From the NCBI GenBank assembly GCA_030621515.1, contig JAUXHN010000016.1, positions 1-37,580 of the forward strand: a stretch of 37,580 bases of DNA, read 5' to 3'. This document shows, piece after piece, positions 16,406-23,590 of the stretch. Below the pieces are notes generated by a model. It searched no databases. It saw nothing but the letters and a program-made list of their open reading frames with translations, and was not told the DNA's origin. Positions within the stretch are counted from its first letter, which is position 1. Each line of letters begins with the position of its first letter. The position numbers and the translations under genes are program-made. This DNA is from Deltaproteobacteria bacterium. GTDB taxonomy: Bacteria; Myxococcota_A; Polyangia; JAAYKL01.

Positions 16406-17779
16406 ATGGTCAAAAGACTACCTTACCTTGTGTTCCTGTCCTTCACTTTTCTCCTCGCCGCCTGCGGCGACGACGATGCGACCCCACCAACAGATGCCAC
16501 CGGAGCACCTGCTCAGAAGGGCAAATCCACTCTTGCCGAGAAGGCCGCGAATCTCATACAAAAAGCGGATTCCATGGCGACCCTGGCAGCCGGACCGAAC
16601 GAAGATCCGGAAAAAGAATGCAGGATCCTCGCGTATTGCGAAAAACGATGTGTCAGCGAGTGCATCAACGAGGAGCGCGGCCGGGCCGCCTATTTCAAGG
16701 CCAAGGAGCAAAAGATCGCCGGCTCTCCGTTCGAGATCAAGATCATTCGCTCATATCTGGACGGATCGTGCGCCCGGGGCGACGATCCTGGAAAGCGCCG
16801 GAGCGCCTCGGGAATACGCGCGGTCATAGAGGGAACCATGACCTACACGGGGCAGGACATGCTCTACGCAGCCAAGCTCGAAGGCGAGATGTACCTTCGC
16901 TTCGGAGCGGATCGTTTCGCCGAAGCGCACGTAAAAGAAGTGAGTTACGGCGGCTACTACGGACGGTCGAAGCCGGTGTCGCGCTTCGAGCGGGAGATAA
17001 GGGGCGCCGATCCCTGGGTCAAAGGTGAGGCACGCAAGTTCCACTGGGAGTCCCGCCCCCTGAGCGAGGCGTTCTGCGAGGTCATGCCGGACGAGGCGAA
17101 GGCATACGTGGAGCTGGCAACCTGGGGAATCAACAAGGGACGCAGTGACCATCCGATCGTGTTCGTTACCCTGCACTGGGAAGAAGTGATCGGGATGGCG
17201 CTGCGCCAGCAAATCAACGTTCTCAAGAAGCAGAAAAAGGAGATCGTCGAGGAGCCCGCCGACGCGCTGTACAGCCAGCTGAGCAAGGTCCTCGTCACCC
17301 GCCTGACAGGCAAGACCGAGTGGCTCAAGCGCTCGTCCACGTCGCAAACCGGAAATATCGCCAAGGGGCCGTCTGCGGCGTTCCCGGTGAAGGCCTCTTC
17401 CGAGAAGTGGAAGGTGGAGGTAGTCGGAATCTCCCATGCCGTGGAGTTCGGCGGATACGCGCACAAGGGCGAGGACCAGTTTCTGGCCATCGTGGATATC
17501 TCTGTCGCCTTTTTGGGAGAAGGAGAGGGATCTCTCAAGGGATTCGCGGCGCGGATGGAAACCTCTCCTGGCAAGTGGCAAAAACCGATTACCAAGGCAC
17601 TGGGACAGATCGACACATCGGAATCCATTGCCTCCGGCTCGAGCGTCTCGGGAAAGATGGTCTTCTCGAGACAGCGTTTCGAGCGCCCGTTTCGGCTGGA
17701 AGTCAAAACCCCCGACAAGAACACCTTCTACCTCGATGTGTTCGACTACAAGATGGGTCCCGAGCGAGCACCCAAATAG
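16406..17779 (+). CDS. Lipoprotein of unknown function
   Basis: A 457-residue predicted lipoprotein: signal peptide MVKRLPYLVFLSFTFLLAAC, lipidated C20, then an Asp- and Thr-rich spacer. The middle part (65-330) has a cysteine cluster near 74-87 (ECRILAYCEKRCVSEC) and is otherwise unfamiliar. The last ~120 residues (WKVEVVGISHAV, EDQFLAIVDISVAF) look like a DUF4352-type immunoglobulin-like beta sandwich; this is a weak match by eye. An in-frame ATG at 16337 overlaps the previous stop, but the ATG at 16406 follows a perfect AAGGAGGT site and opens directly into the signal peptide, so it was chosen. Its function in the operon is unknown; a location on the periplasmic or outer-membrane surface is likely. 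Confidence 0.75.
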   Translation: MVKRLPYLVFLSFTFLLAACGDDDATPPTDATGAPAQKGKSTLAEKAANLIQKADSMATLAAGPNEDPEKECRILAYCEKRCVSECINEERGRAAYFKAKEQKIAGSPFEIKIIRSYLDGSCARGDDPGKRRSASGIRAVIEGTMTYTGQDMLYAAKLEGEMYLRFGADRFAEAHVKEVSYGGYYGRSKPVSRFEREIRGADPWVKGEARKFHWESRPLSEAFCEVMPDEAKAYVELATWGINKGRSDHPIVFVTLHWEEVIGMALRQQINVLKKQKKEIVEEPADALYSQLSKVLVTRLTGKTEWLKRSSTSQTGNIAKGPSAAFPVKASSEKWKVEVVGISHAVEFGGYAHKGEDQFLAIVDISVAFLGEGEGSLKGFAARMETSPGKWQKPITKALGQIDTSESIASGSSVSGKMVFSRQRFERPFRLEVKTPDKNTFYLDVFDYKMGPERAPK

Positions 17780-17794
17780 GAAAGGTAGTCTGCT

Positions 17795-18946
17795 GTGTTG
17801 AGCTTTGAACTGACCGATGAACAGAAGATCTTGAGAGACACGGTCCGCGATTTTGCGCAAAACGAGATCGCTCCCGTTGCGCAGGAGCTCGATGAAAAGG
17901 AGCAGTTCTCCGTAGAGCTGACCAGGAAGATGGGCGAGCTGGGGCTCTTCGGCATGTTCGTCTCCGAAGAGTACGGCGGAACCGAGATGGGGTACATCGC
18001 CTATGTCATCGCGGTGGAGGAGATCGCCAGGGTAGACGGATCCCACGCGGCCACGATCGCCGCGGGCAACTCACTGGGAATAGGGCCCATCTACTACTTC
18101 GGGAGCGAAGATCAGAAGAAAAAATACCTGCCCGATCTCTGCGAGGGCGAAACTCTGGCGGGCTTCGGCCTCACCGAGCCGGACGCCGGTTCGGACGCCG
18201 GAGGCTCCAAGACCACCGCGGTGAGGGACGGTGATGACTGGATCATCAACGGCTCCAAGATTTTCATCACCAACGCAGCAAATCCCCTCACCTCGGTCAC
18301 CGTCGTGCAGACGGTCACCGGAAAGAACGACAAGGGGCGCAAGGAATACTCCTGCTTCCTGGTACCCGCCGATACTCCCGGCCTTACCGCCAACGAGATG
18401 CACGGCAAGCTGATGTGGCGCTCCTCAAACACCGCCGAGCTGTTCTTCGACGACATGAGGGTTCCGGGAAACGCTCTGCTGGGCAAACAGGGGGAGGGCT
18501 TCCATCAGATGCTCGAAACCCTCGACGGCGGAAGACTCTCCATCGCCGCGATGGGTCTCGGCGGAGCGCAGGGAGCCTACGAGAAAGCCCTGGCTTACTC
18601 CCAGGAGCGCAAGCAATTCGGCAAGCCCATCTGCAAGAACCAGGCGATCGCGTTCAAGCTGGCCAACATGGCCACACAGATCGAGGCGGCGCGAAACATG
18701 CTCTACAAGGCCTGCTGGCAACGCGAGCAGAAACAGCCGTTCCAGAAACTGGCGGCGATGTCCAAGCTGTTCTGTTCGGAGATCTTCAGGTACGTGGCCT
18801 CCGAGGCGGTCCAGATCCACGGCGGCTACGGCCTCATGAAGGAATACGACGTGGAGCGGTTCTTCCGCGACCAGAAGCTGCTCGAGATCGGCGAGGGCAC
18901 CTCCGAGATTCAACGCATGGTAATCTCCCGCTACATCGGCTGCTGA
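17795..18946 (+). CDS. Acyl-CoA dehydrogenase, short-chain type
   Basis: A 383-residue flavoprotein that oxidises acyl-CoA to 2-enoyl-CoA and passes electrons to ETF. The FAD/substrate blocks are clear: GFGLTEPDAGSDAG near 125-140, the WIINGSKIFITNA block, RKQFGKPICKNQA, and QIHGGYGLMKEYDVER. The catalytic base is E367 in IGEGTSEIQ, the position used by short-chain (butyryl-CoA) and glutaryl-CoA dehydrogenases. The exact substrate cannot be set by eye; butyryl-CoA is my first guess and glutaryl-CoA the second. The start is GTG at 17795 (TTG at 17798 is possible), with AGGAAAGG just upstream. It lies 15 bases after the lipoprotein gene. It fits with the glutaconyl-CoA decarboxylase subunit encoded at 23591-25324. 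Confidence 0.92.
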   Translation: MLSFELTDEQKILRDTVRDFAQNEIAPVAQELDEKEQFSVELTRKMGELGLFGMFVSEEYGGTEMGYIAYVIAVEEIARVDGSHAATIAAGNSLGIGPIYYFGSEDQKKKYLPDLCEGETLAGFGLTEPDAGSDAGGSKTTAVRDGDDWIINGSKIFITNAANPLTSVTVVQTVTGKNDKGRKEYSCFLVPADTPGLTANEMHGKLMWRSSNTAELFFDDMRVPGNALLGKQGEGFHQMLETLDGGRLSIAAMGLGGAQGAYEKALAYSQERKQFGKPICKNQAIAFKLANMATQIEAARNMLYKACWQREQKQPFQKLAAMSKLFCSEIFRYVASEAVQIHGGYGLMKEYDVERFFRDQKLLEIGEGTSEIQRMVISRYIGC

Positions 18947-18967
18947 AAAGCCTCTTTAAAAAAGGCT
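18946..18967 (-). terminator. Hairpin shared by two convergent gene ends
   Basis: AGCCT (18949-18953) pairs with AGGCT (18963-18967). The stem can be lengthened by A-T pairs. On the minus strand it is followed by TTTT. It overlaps the stop codon of the minus-strand lipoprotein gene (18966-18968) and sits directly after the TGA of the dehydrogenase gene. On the plus strand there is no T run. Confidence 0.5.
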
Positions 18968-20057
18968 AGGGACAGTTGTCGGGAACCGGCGTGCATGAAT
19001 CGTCGAGGTTATCGTGAACATCTTTTGCGATGTAGCCACTCGTGAACTGGTCCAGAAGATCGCACACTTCACAGTCGGGAAGAGAGGCGTTGTAATCGAT
19101 ACGAAAAGCAGCGCCCTCAGAATCCCCTATCGCAGTGAGGGCGCCCAAGCCGTTCAAGCTTGAGAGGGCACCATTGTCGTTGATACTCATGTCCCTACCC
19201 ACCGTCGTGAGGGCGCCCAAGCCGTTCAAGCTTGTGAGGGCACCATTGTTGTTGATACTCATGTCCCTACCCACTGTGGTGAGCGCGCCAAGGCCGTCAA
19301 GGCTTGTGAGGATACTATTAGCAATCCGCAAATCCCCCCCCACTGAGGCCATCCCGCTCAGGCCGTCCACGTTGGTGAGGGCATCGTTGTCTTCAACCAC
19401 CAGGCTCCCATCTACTGAGGTTATCCCGCTCAGACCGTCCAGGCTGGTGAGCGCTCCGTTCCTGGAGATCGACACGTACTCTCCTGCCGAGGTTATGCCG
19501 CTCAGACCGTCCAGGTTGGTGAGCGCGGCGTTGTCCGCAATGTACAGGCACCAGCCCACCGAGGTGAGAGCGCTCAAATCGTCCAGGTTGGTGAGCTCGG
19601 CGTTTTTCTGTATTTCCAGGCCACCCACCGAGGTGAGGGCGCTCAACCCGTCCAGGTTGGTGAGCGCGTCATTTCCTCCGAACACCAGGCTCCCGATTTG
19701 CAAGCTCCCACCCACCGAGGTGAGGGAACCCAAACCGTCCAAACTGGCGAGGGTGGCGTTGCCTCTGAAAACCAGGGCCCCGTCCACCGAGGCGAGGCAA
19801 ATCAACTCGCTCAGGTCGGTGCATGACGGACAGTTGATTGTAAGGTTTCCCGTGATCGAGGTGTATCCCGCGAGGGTTGCGACATCCGTTTGTGTGCCTA
19901 TCGTGAAATCGCCGGTGTACTCTCCCAGATTGCACTCGACCTGACCGGTATCCGAGTCCGTGTCCGTGTCAGCCCCACCGTCTCCGATGGACGAAACGTG
20001 CGAGCACCCACCGCAAAGCAGCACGATCGCCAGCCCGACAAGAATCACGTACCTCAT
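18966..20057 (-). CDS. Lipoprotein with tandem 23-24-residue L-domain-like repeats
   Basis: A 363-residue predicted surface lipoprotein: signal peptide ending LLCGGC (C18), a short acidic spacer TDTDSDT, then about ten repeats with the consensus LDGLSALTSVGG-L-I--N-AL-N. These resemble receptor L-domain/leucine-rich solenoids found in secreted bacterial proteins. The C-terminus holds four cysteines in a short cap (LPDCEVCDLLDQF and DDSCTP). Two adjacent repeats are nearly identical in DNA (72-base period at 19135-19278), a sign of recent duplication. The ATG at 20057 with GAGAGG upstream begins the signal peptide; the longer frame from 20168 does not fit. A ligand-binding or adhesion role is possible but unproven. 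Confidence 0.8.
   Translation of the reverse strand: MRYVILVGLAIVLLCGGCSHVSSIGDGGADTDTDSDTGQVECNLGEYTGDFTIGTQTDVATLAGYTSITGNLTINCPSCTDLSELICLASVDGALVFRGNATLASLDGLGSLTSVGGSLQIGSLVFGGNDALTNLDGLSALTSVGGLEIQKNAELTNLDDLSALTSVGWCLYIADNAALTNLDGLSGITSAGEYVSISRNGALTSLDGLSGITSVDGSLVVEDNDALTNVDGLSGMASVGGDLRIANSILTSLDGLGALTTVGRDMSINNNGALTSLNGLGALTTVGRDMSINDNGALSSLNGLGALTAIGDSEGAAFRIDYNASLPDCEVCDLLDQFTSGYIAKDVHDNLDDSCTPVPDNCP
19135..19278 (-). repeat. Two 72-base tandem repeats inside the L-domain lipoprotein gene
   Basis: Positions 19135-19206 and 19207-19278 match at 68 of 72 bases and encode two copies of a 24-residue unit. The other repeats in the gene are much more diverged. Confidence 0.85.
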
Positions 20058-20125
20058 GCCCCGCCTCTCATCTCGCACATTGGAATATTCTACCAATGTT
20101 CGCGAAAAGGCACCTGGAAAAAAAT

Positions 20126-20162
20126 GTGTCTGGCACCCTTGGGGAAAAAGTGTCTGGCACCC
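20126..20162 (+). repeat. Twin 13-base GTGTCTGGCACCC repeats
   Basis: GTGTCTGGCACCC occurs at 20126-20138 and 20150-20162 in the same direction, 24 bases apart, each after a run of A. The copies lie between two divergent lipoprotein genes and outside any reading frame that I support. Similar short repeats are scattered in many proteobacterial genomes, sometimes near REP-associated transposases (from memory). Confidence 0.75.
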
Positions 20163-20191
20163 CGGCATTGGGTCGCCACTCCAATCAATTA

Positions 20192-20220
20192 TTCACGAAA
20201 CCTTCGTAAGCCCGTATAAT
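20192..20220 (+). promoter_or_regulatory. Sigma70-like promoter of the EGF lipoprotein gene, leaderless
   Basis: TTCACG (20192-20197) and a perfect TATAAT (20215-20220) are separated by 17 bases. The ATG begins at 20227, six bases after the -10 box, and no ribosome binding site is present. The transcript would therefore start at or next to the start codon. Confidence 0.65.
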
Positions 20221-20226
20221 TGAATA

Positions 20227-21348
20227 ATGAAAACCAAAAACACTTTCCGGATAATTGCAATCTCACTTCTCCTGATCTGGCTCGCACAACTCGGCAGTTG
20301 CGCGAACACCACCATCGTCCCGGGCGTTCCCGATTCCGATTCTGATTCCGATGGGGATTCGGATTCGGACGGCGACACGGACTCCGACACCGACTCGGAC
20401 TCCGACACCGACACGGACTCCGACACCGACTCGGATTCGGACACCTCCGTGGACGAATGCGAAGAGGAACTCGATGATTGCGACGATAACGCCACCTGCA
20501 CCGATCTGCCGGATGGCTTCGAGTGCGAATGCAACAGCGGATACGATGGGGACGGCCTGATCTGTGACGACATCGACGAATGCCTCACTACTCCGTGCGC
20601 CACCAACGCCGAGTGCACCAACACGGACGGCGACTACGATTGCGCTTGCCTGACCGGCTACGACGGCGATCCCTACAGTACCATTTGCGACGACATCGAT
20701 GAATGCTCGTTGGGAACCGACCTGTGCGACGTCAACGCCACTTGCACCAACACAGACGGCGACTACTACTGCACCTGCAACTCGGGCTACTCGGGGGACG
20801 GCTTCACTTGCGTTGTGTCGTCCCTGCTGGAGGATTTCGAAACCGGGACATGGCCATGGTCACCATGGGTAACGGTAGACACCGGCGGCACGGTCAGTTC
20901 ATCTTACGCCCACGATGGGTCGAGGGGCATCTTCAACCCGGGCTGGCACTACCGGACTGATGTCACATTCGGAACGACAACCGGGCAGACATTATCTGTG
21001 TGGGCAAGACCGGACAGCGGCACCAGCGGCCGGTTCTACTTCGGTTTCAGCGCGAGCAGCTCCGGCTGCCGGTCGATAATCCTGGCGCCCAACACGACGC
21101 AATTCTTTTTCCAGACCAATACGAGTTGGGGCTACACGGCACAAACAAGTGTTTCACAGAGCTACACCGGCGGAACCTGGTACTACATCGAGCTTGAATA
21201 CATGGGCGGCGGTCAGTACCAGGGCAGGCTCTATAGTTCCACAATGACTCTCCTCAACACCGTGACCCACAATTTCGGGACTGCCAGCCCGGGCGGAATA
21301 GCCATCCGCGCCTTCAACGGTGTCTCCATCGACAGCATTTCGATGTAG
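20227..21348 (+). CDS. EGF-domain lipoprotein with Asp-repeat spacer
   Basis: A 373-residue predicted surface lipoprotein. The signal peptide ends at LGSC (C25). Residues 36-72 are an almost pure Asp spacer alternating with Ser, Thr or Gly. Three EGF-like domains follow at about 76-113, 115-154 and 156-195, each with six cysteines. The second and third begin with the DIDEC calcium-binding signature and have the CTNTDGDY core. The last ~170 residues (EDFETGTWPWSPW, WYYIELEYMGGGQYQG) look like a jelly-roll/laminin-G-like binding domain. The role is probably adhesion or ligand binding; the ligand is unknown. The gene has a clear promoter but no leader or ribosome binding site. A GC-rich hairpin terminator follows the stop. 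Confidence 0.85.
   Translation: MKTKNTFRIIAISLLLIWLAQLGSCANTTIVPGVPDSDSDSDGDSDSDGDTDSDTDSDSDTDTDSDTDSDSDTSVDECEEELDDCDDNATCTDLPDGFECECNSGYDGDGLICDDIDECLTTPCATNAECTNTDGDYDCACLTGYDGDPYSTICDDIDECSLGTDLCDVNATCTNTDGDYYCTCNSGYSGDGFTCVVSSLLEDFETGTWPWSPWVTVDTGGTVSSSYAHDGSRGIFNPGWHYRTDVTFGTTTGQTLSVWARPDSGTSGRFYFGFSASSSGCRSIILAPNTTQFFFQTNTSWGYTAQTSVSQSYTGGTWYYIELEYMGGGQYQGRLYSSTMTLLNTVTHNFGTASPGGIAIRAFNGVSIDSISM
20332..20442 (+). repeat. Asp-codon minisatellite in the EGF lipoprotein gene
   Basis: A 111-base low-complexity stretch made of GAY codons alternating with TCN, ACN or GGN codons (6-base period). Slippage at such repeats could change the spacer length between strains. Confidence 0.8.
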
Positions 21349-21355
21349 CGACAGG

Positions 21356-21377
21356 GCGGGCTTTCCCGCTTCTTTTC
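21356..21377 (+). terminator. Intrinsic terminator after the EGF lipoprotein gene
   Basis: GCGGG (21356-21360), loop CTTT, CCCGC (21365-21369), then TTCTTTTC. The hairpin lies 8 bases after the stop and fits a plus-strand intrinsic terminator. The minus-strand gene that ends at 21376 begins in its T-rich tail. Confidence 0.65.
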
Positions 21378-22365
21378 ACAGTGTCGGCACCGAACCCGGT
21401 GTCGGCGGATCTAGGGGATCCAACCCCCAGGCCCATTCGTCATCATCAGGTAACTCGGCGGATATTCTGGCCGCCGACTTGCCCTCCTTGGGGTTTCCCA
21501 CCTGGCCGAGATACTCGCTCACCAACAAACCGGCAGCGTCCCACAACTGAACGGTCTCTGCGGAACTGTTCTTCAAACCACTGGTGCCGATAGACGAATC
21601 CAGATAGATGATCGTTGCCGATGACGCGGGCGCCGGGTCATCCCCGGCCGACGGATCGAAATCCGGGGACACGATGATCCCTGTTGAACCGGCGCCCAGG
21701 GTGGTCCCGGCCGGGAGTAGATCCCCGTCATGATCCCCGTTGTCATCTATCATCCATCCGGATAGATCCACGGCCGTTGCACCGAAGTTGTGAACCTCGA
21801 CAAACTCCTGATCGGGCTCCGGCCCGTTTGGATCGGCCAGGATCTCCGTGACCGCCACCGGATACCCACCCGTAGCCGTCACATCGAGGACCACCTGATC
21901 CGCGTTTCCGTTGACGTCCTCGAACGAGAGAGTGACCGAACTCACAACACCCTCATCCAGAAGAACCACCGCCGCGTGATGTTCGACCGCCCATTGCGCG
22001 GTTAGCACGCTCGCCGAACCGCTCAATGAACTCGAAACGGTGATGATCGCCGGCTCGTGTGTCTCGAAACGAAACGAAGCCGATGCCGTTCCGGCGGCAA
22101 CGCAAACTCCCTCCGACATGGACTCGAAGGTTCCGCACGCGCCGGTGATCAACATTGGCGGAATCGAATCGTCGGCATCGGTGGCGGGAGGGCCGTCCGT
22201 GTCTCCATCCGTGTCACCGTCCATGTCACCATCGGAGTCACCGGATCCTGAGACGTTTTCCTCTTCGCCTGCGTCGAACAGATCCATCTCGCTCAAGAGT
22301 TGCAGGTTCATGCAACCGCTCGCGGCGACCATCGCCAATATTCCGAGGAGGTTCTTGCATTTCAT
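21376..22365 (-). CDS. Lamin-tail-domain lipoprotein
   Basis: A 329-residue predicted lipoprotein: signal peptide ending AASGC (C18) and an Asp/Gly-rich spacer at about 43-66 (SDGDMDGDTDGDTDG). Residues 70-165 are a beta-rich region without a name. Residues 168-320 form a lamin-tail (LTD) domain, seen in ITEILADPNG, EFVEVHNFG, VDLSGWMIDD and the closing P-T-P-G-S. LTD domains occur in secreted bacterial proteins, often with nucleases or sugar-binding parts; no catalytic domain is present here. The AGGAGGT site touches the ATG with no spacer, which is unusual, but no other start would keep the signal peptide. The function is unknown. Confidence 0.85.
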   Translation of the reverse strand: MKCKNLLGILAMVAASGCMNLQLLSEMDLFDAGEEENVSGSGDSDGDMDGDTDGDTDGPPATDADDSIPPMLITGACGTFESMSEGVCVAAGTASASFRFETHEPAIITVSSSLSGSASVLTAQWAVEHHAAVVLLDEGVVSSVTLSFEDVNGNADQVVLDVTATGGYPVAVTEILADPNGPEPDQEFVEVHNFGATAVDLSGWMIDDNGDHDGDLLPAGTTLGAGSTGIIVSPDFDPSAGDDPAPASSATIIYLDSSIGTSGLKNSSAETVQLWDAAGLLVSEYLGQVGNPKEGKSAARISAELPDDDEWAWGLDPLDPPTPGSVPTL

Positions 22366-22409
22366 ACCTCCTACATCGGACGTTCGGACGAAAAGTTGCC
22401 AAAAAAGTG

Positions 22410-22438
22410 AAAAAAGGAGTTCCGGTTACGGATTCTCC
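22410..22438 (-). terminator. Intrinsic terminator of larE, overlapping its stop codon
   Basis: Read on the minus strand: GGAG-AA-TCCG-TAAC-CGGA-A-CTCC, then six T. The larE stop codon TAA is in the loop. Two 4-base helices with a small internal loop and a clean T run make this a convincing terminator. Confidence 0.72.
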
Positions 22439-23271
22439 ACTCCGCGCAGCGCCGCGTTTAGCTCCTCTTGGGAGAGATCTTCGTCCATCGATCCGCTCCG
22501 GTAGCCTTCCGGATCCACTACCACATTCACAAAACCCAACTCAGTGAGACCATCACGGATCTTGCGCATGGTCTCCGGCTCCGTCAGGGTGGCCACCTGC
22601 GGCTTCCCTACTTCGACGCTCGCATCGTAACCTTTTGCGCGAACACGGACCTGTCCGTCGACGAATCCGCGAATCACCTCCTCCGCGTCTCCCACCCTGG
22701 TCAGCCATTCCTCTGTGAGTTCCACTCCGTAGGGAAACCGCGTGGCCAGGCAAGTTCCCGATGGACGTTGGGCGGTGACCAATCCCATGATGGACGACAG
22801 TTCCCTGACGTCCGATTTGGTGAACCCCGCCTCGATCAACGGGCTGAGGATCTCCAGATGGGCAAGCGCTCGACGCCCGGGTCTGAACTCGTCGAGATCG
22901 TCCACGATGCTGCCCTCCATCACGGTCTCGAGGCCCTCTCTTTTCGCGAGATCGAGCATTCCCTGAAAGATGGTGTGCTTGCATAGATAGCAACGATTCG
23001 GTGGGTTCATCCTGAACGCGGGGTTCTCCATGACGGGCACGTTGAGGCGCTTAAGCTCCGCGCCCATCTGTTCCGCAATGCCGGTCGCATGCCTGGCTTC
23101 CTTGTGAAGAGGTGAGATTGCGGTGGCGGCGACAACCCTTCCCTGAACGTTCTCCATGCACATCTTCAACAACAACGTCGAATCAGTGCCGCCCGAAAAC
23201 GCCACAAGCGCGGAACCCAAAGTGGAGAGGGATCCTGCAAGTCTCTTGGTCTTGTCTTCCAGGTTCATCAT
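22426..23271 (-). CDS. larE: LarE-like ATP-dependent sacrificial sulfur transferase
   Basis: A 281-residue PP-loop protein of the LarE family, which adenylates and sulfurates the pyridinium precursor of the nickel-pincer cofactor used by lactate racemase and related enzymes. The PP-loop is SGGTDS at 26-31. NRCYLCK at 92-98 is a conserved family block. PSGTCLATRFPYG carries C174, at the place of the sulfur-donor cysteine of LarE. The length is normal. larA, larB and larC are not in the window. The double ATG at 23271/23268 starts just before the conserved region, with only a weak GAGACC site; the longer frame from 23313 lacks support. A terminator overlaps the stop. A small zinc-finger gene is transcribed divergently from the same intergenic stretch. 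Confidence 0.85.
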   Translation of the reverse strand: MMNLEDKTKRLAGSLSTLGSALVAFSGGTDSTLLLKMCMENVQGRVVAATAISPLHKEARHATGIAEQMGAELKRLNVPVMENPAFRMNPPNRCYLCKHTIFQGMLDLAKREGLETVMEGSIVDDLDEFRPGRRALAHLEILSPLIEAGFTKSDVRELSSIMGLVTAQRPSGTCLATRFPYGVELTEEWLTRVGDAEEVIRGFVDGQVRVRAKGYDASVEVGKPQVATLTEPETMRKIRDGLTELGFVNVVVDPEGYRSGSMDEDLSQEELNAALRGVENP

Positions 23272-23349
23272 GGTCTCATTTTGATACCATGGAATCACTT
23301 CATGTGCAGGCAAACCTGTTCATGTTAAACTGGTGGCAGAGGCCGACTC

Positions 23350-23589
23350 ATGACCGATGATTCGAAAGACAAGCTCTGCGTGCAATGCGGTGACCCGATC
23401 CCGGCAAAGCGCCTGGAAGCGGTCCCCGGCACCACAACCTGCGTCAAGTGTGCCACCGTGTCACGCAGGACTCGCGCCGATCTCCCCGGACGGCACTTCG
23501 TTCAGCACACCGGCGGCCTGCACGAGAAATATCTCCATGAGGAAGACGCCGAAATGGATCAGAAACACGGCGATCTCAAGCGCGGCTAA
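23350..23589 (+). CDS. Small DksA/TraR-type zinc-finger protein
   Basis: A 79-residue soluble protein with a four-cysteine zinc finger, C10-x2-C13-x17-C31-x2-C34 (CVQCGDPIPAKRLEAVP then CVKC). This is the DksA/TraR C4 finger without the long coiled coil, and the C-terminal tail is acidic and His-rich. Real DksA binds RNA polymerase; this short form may be a truncated regulator or simply a small metal-binding protein. The ATG at 23350 is preceded by a loose GCAGAGG. The stop lies one base from the end of the convergent gcdA gene. Confidence 0.75.
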   Translation: MTDDSKDKLCVQCGDPIPAKRLEAVPGTTTCVKCATVSRRTRADLPGRHFVQHTGGLHEKYLHEEDAEMDQKHGDLKRG

Positions 23590-23590
23590 C

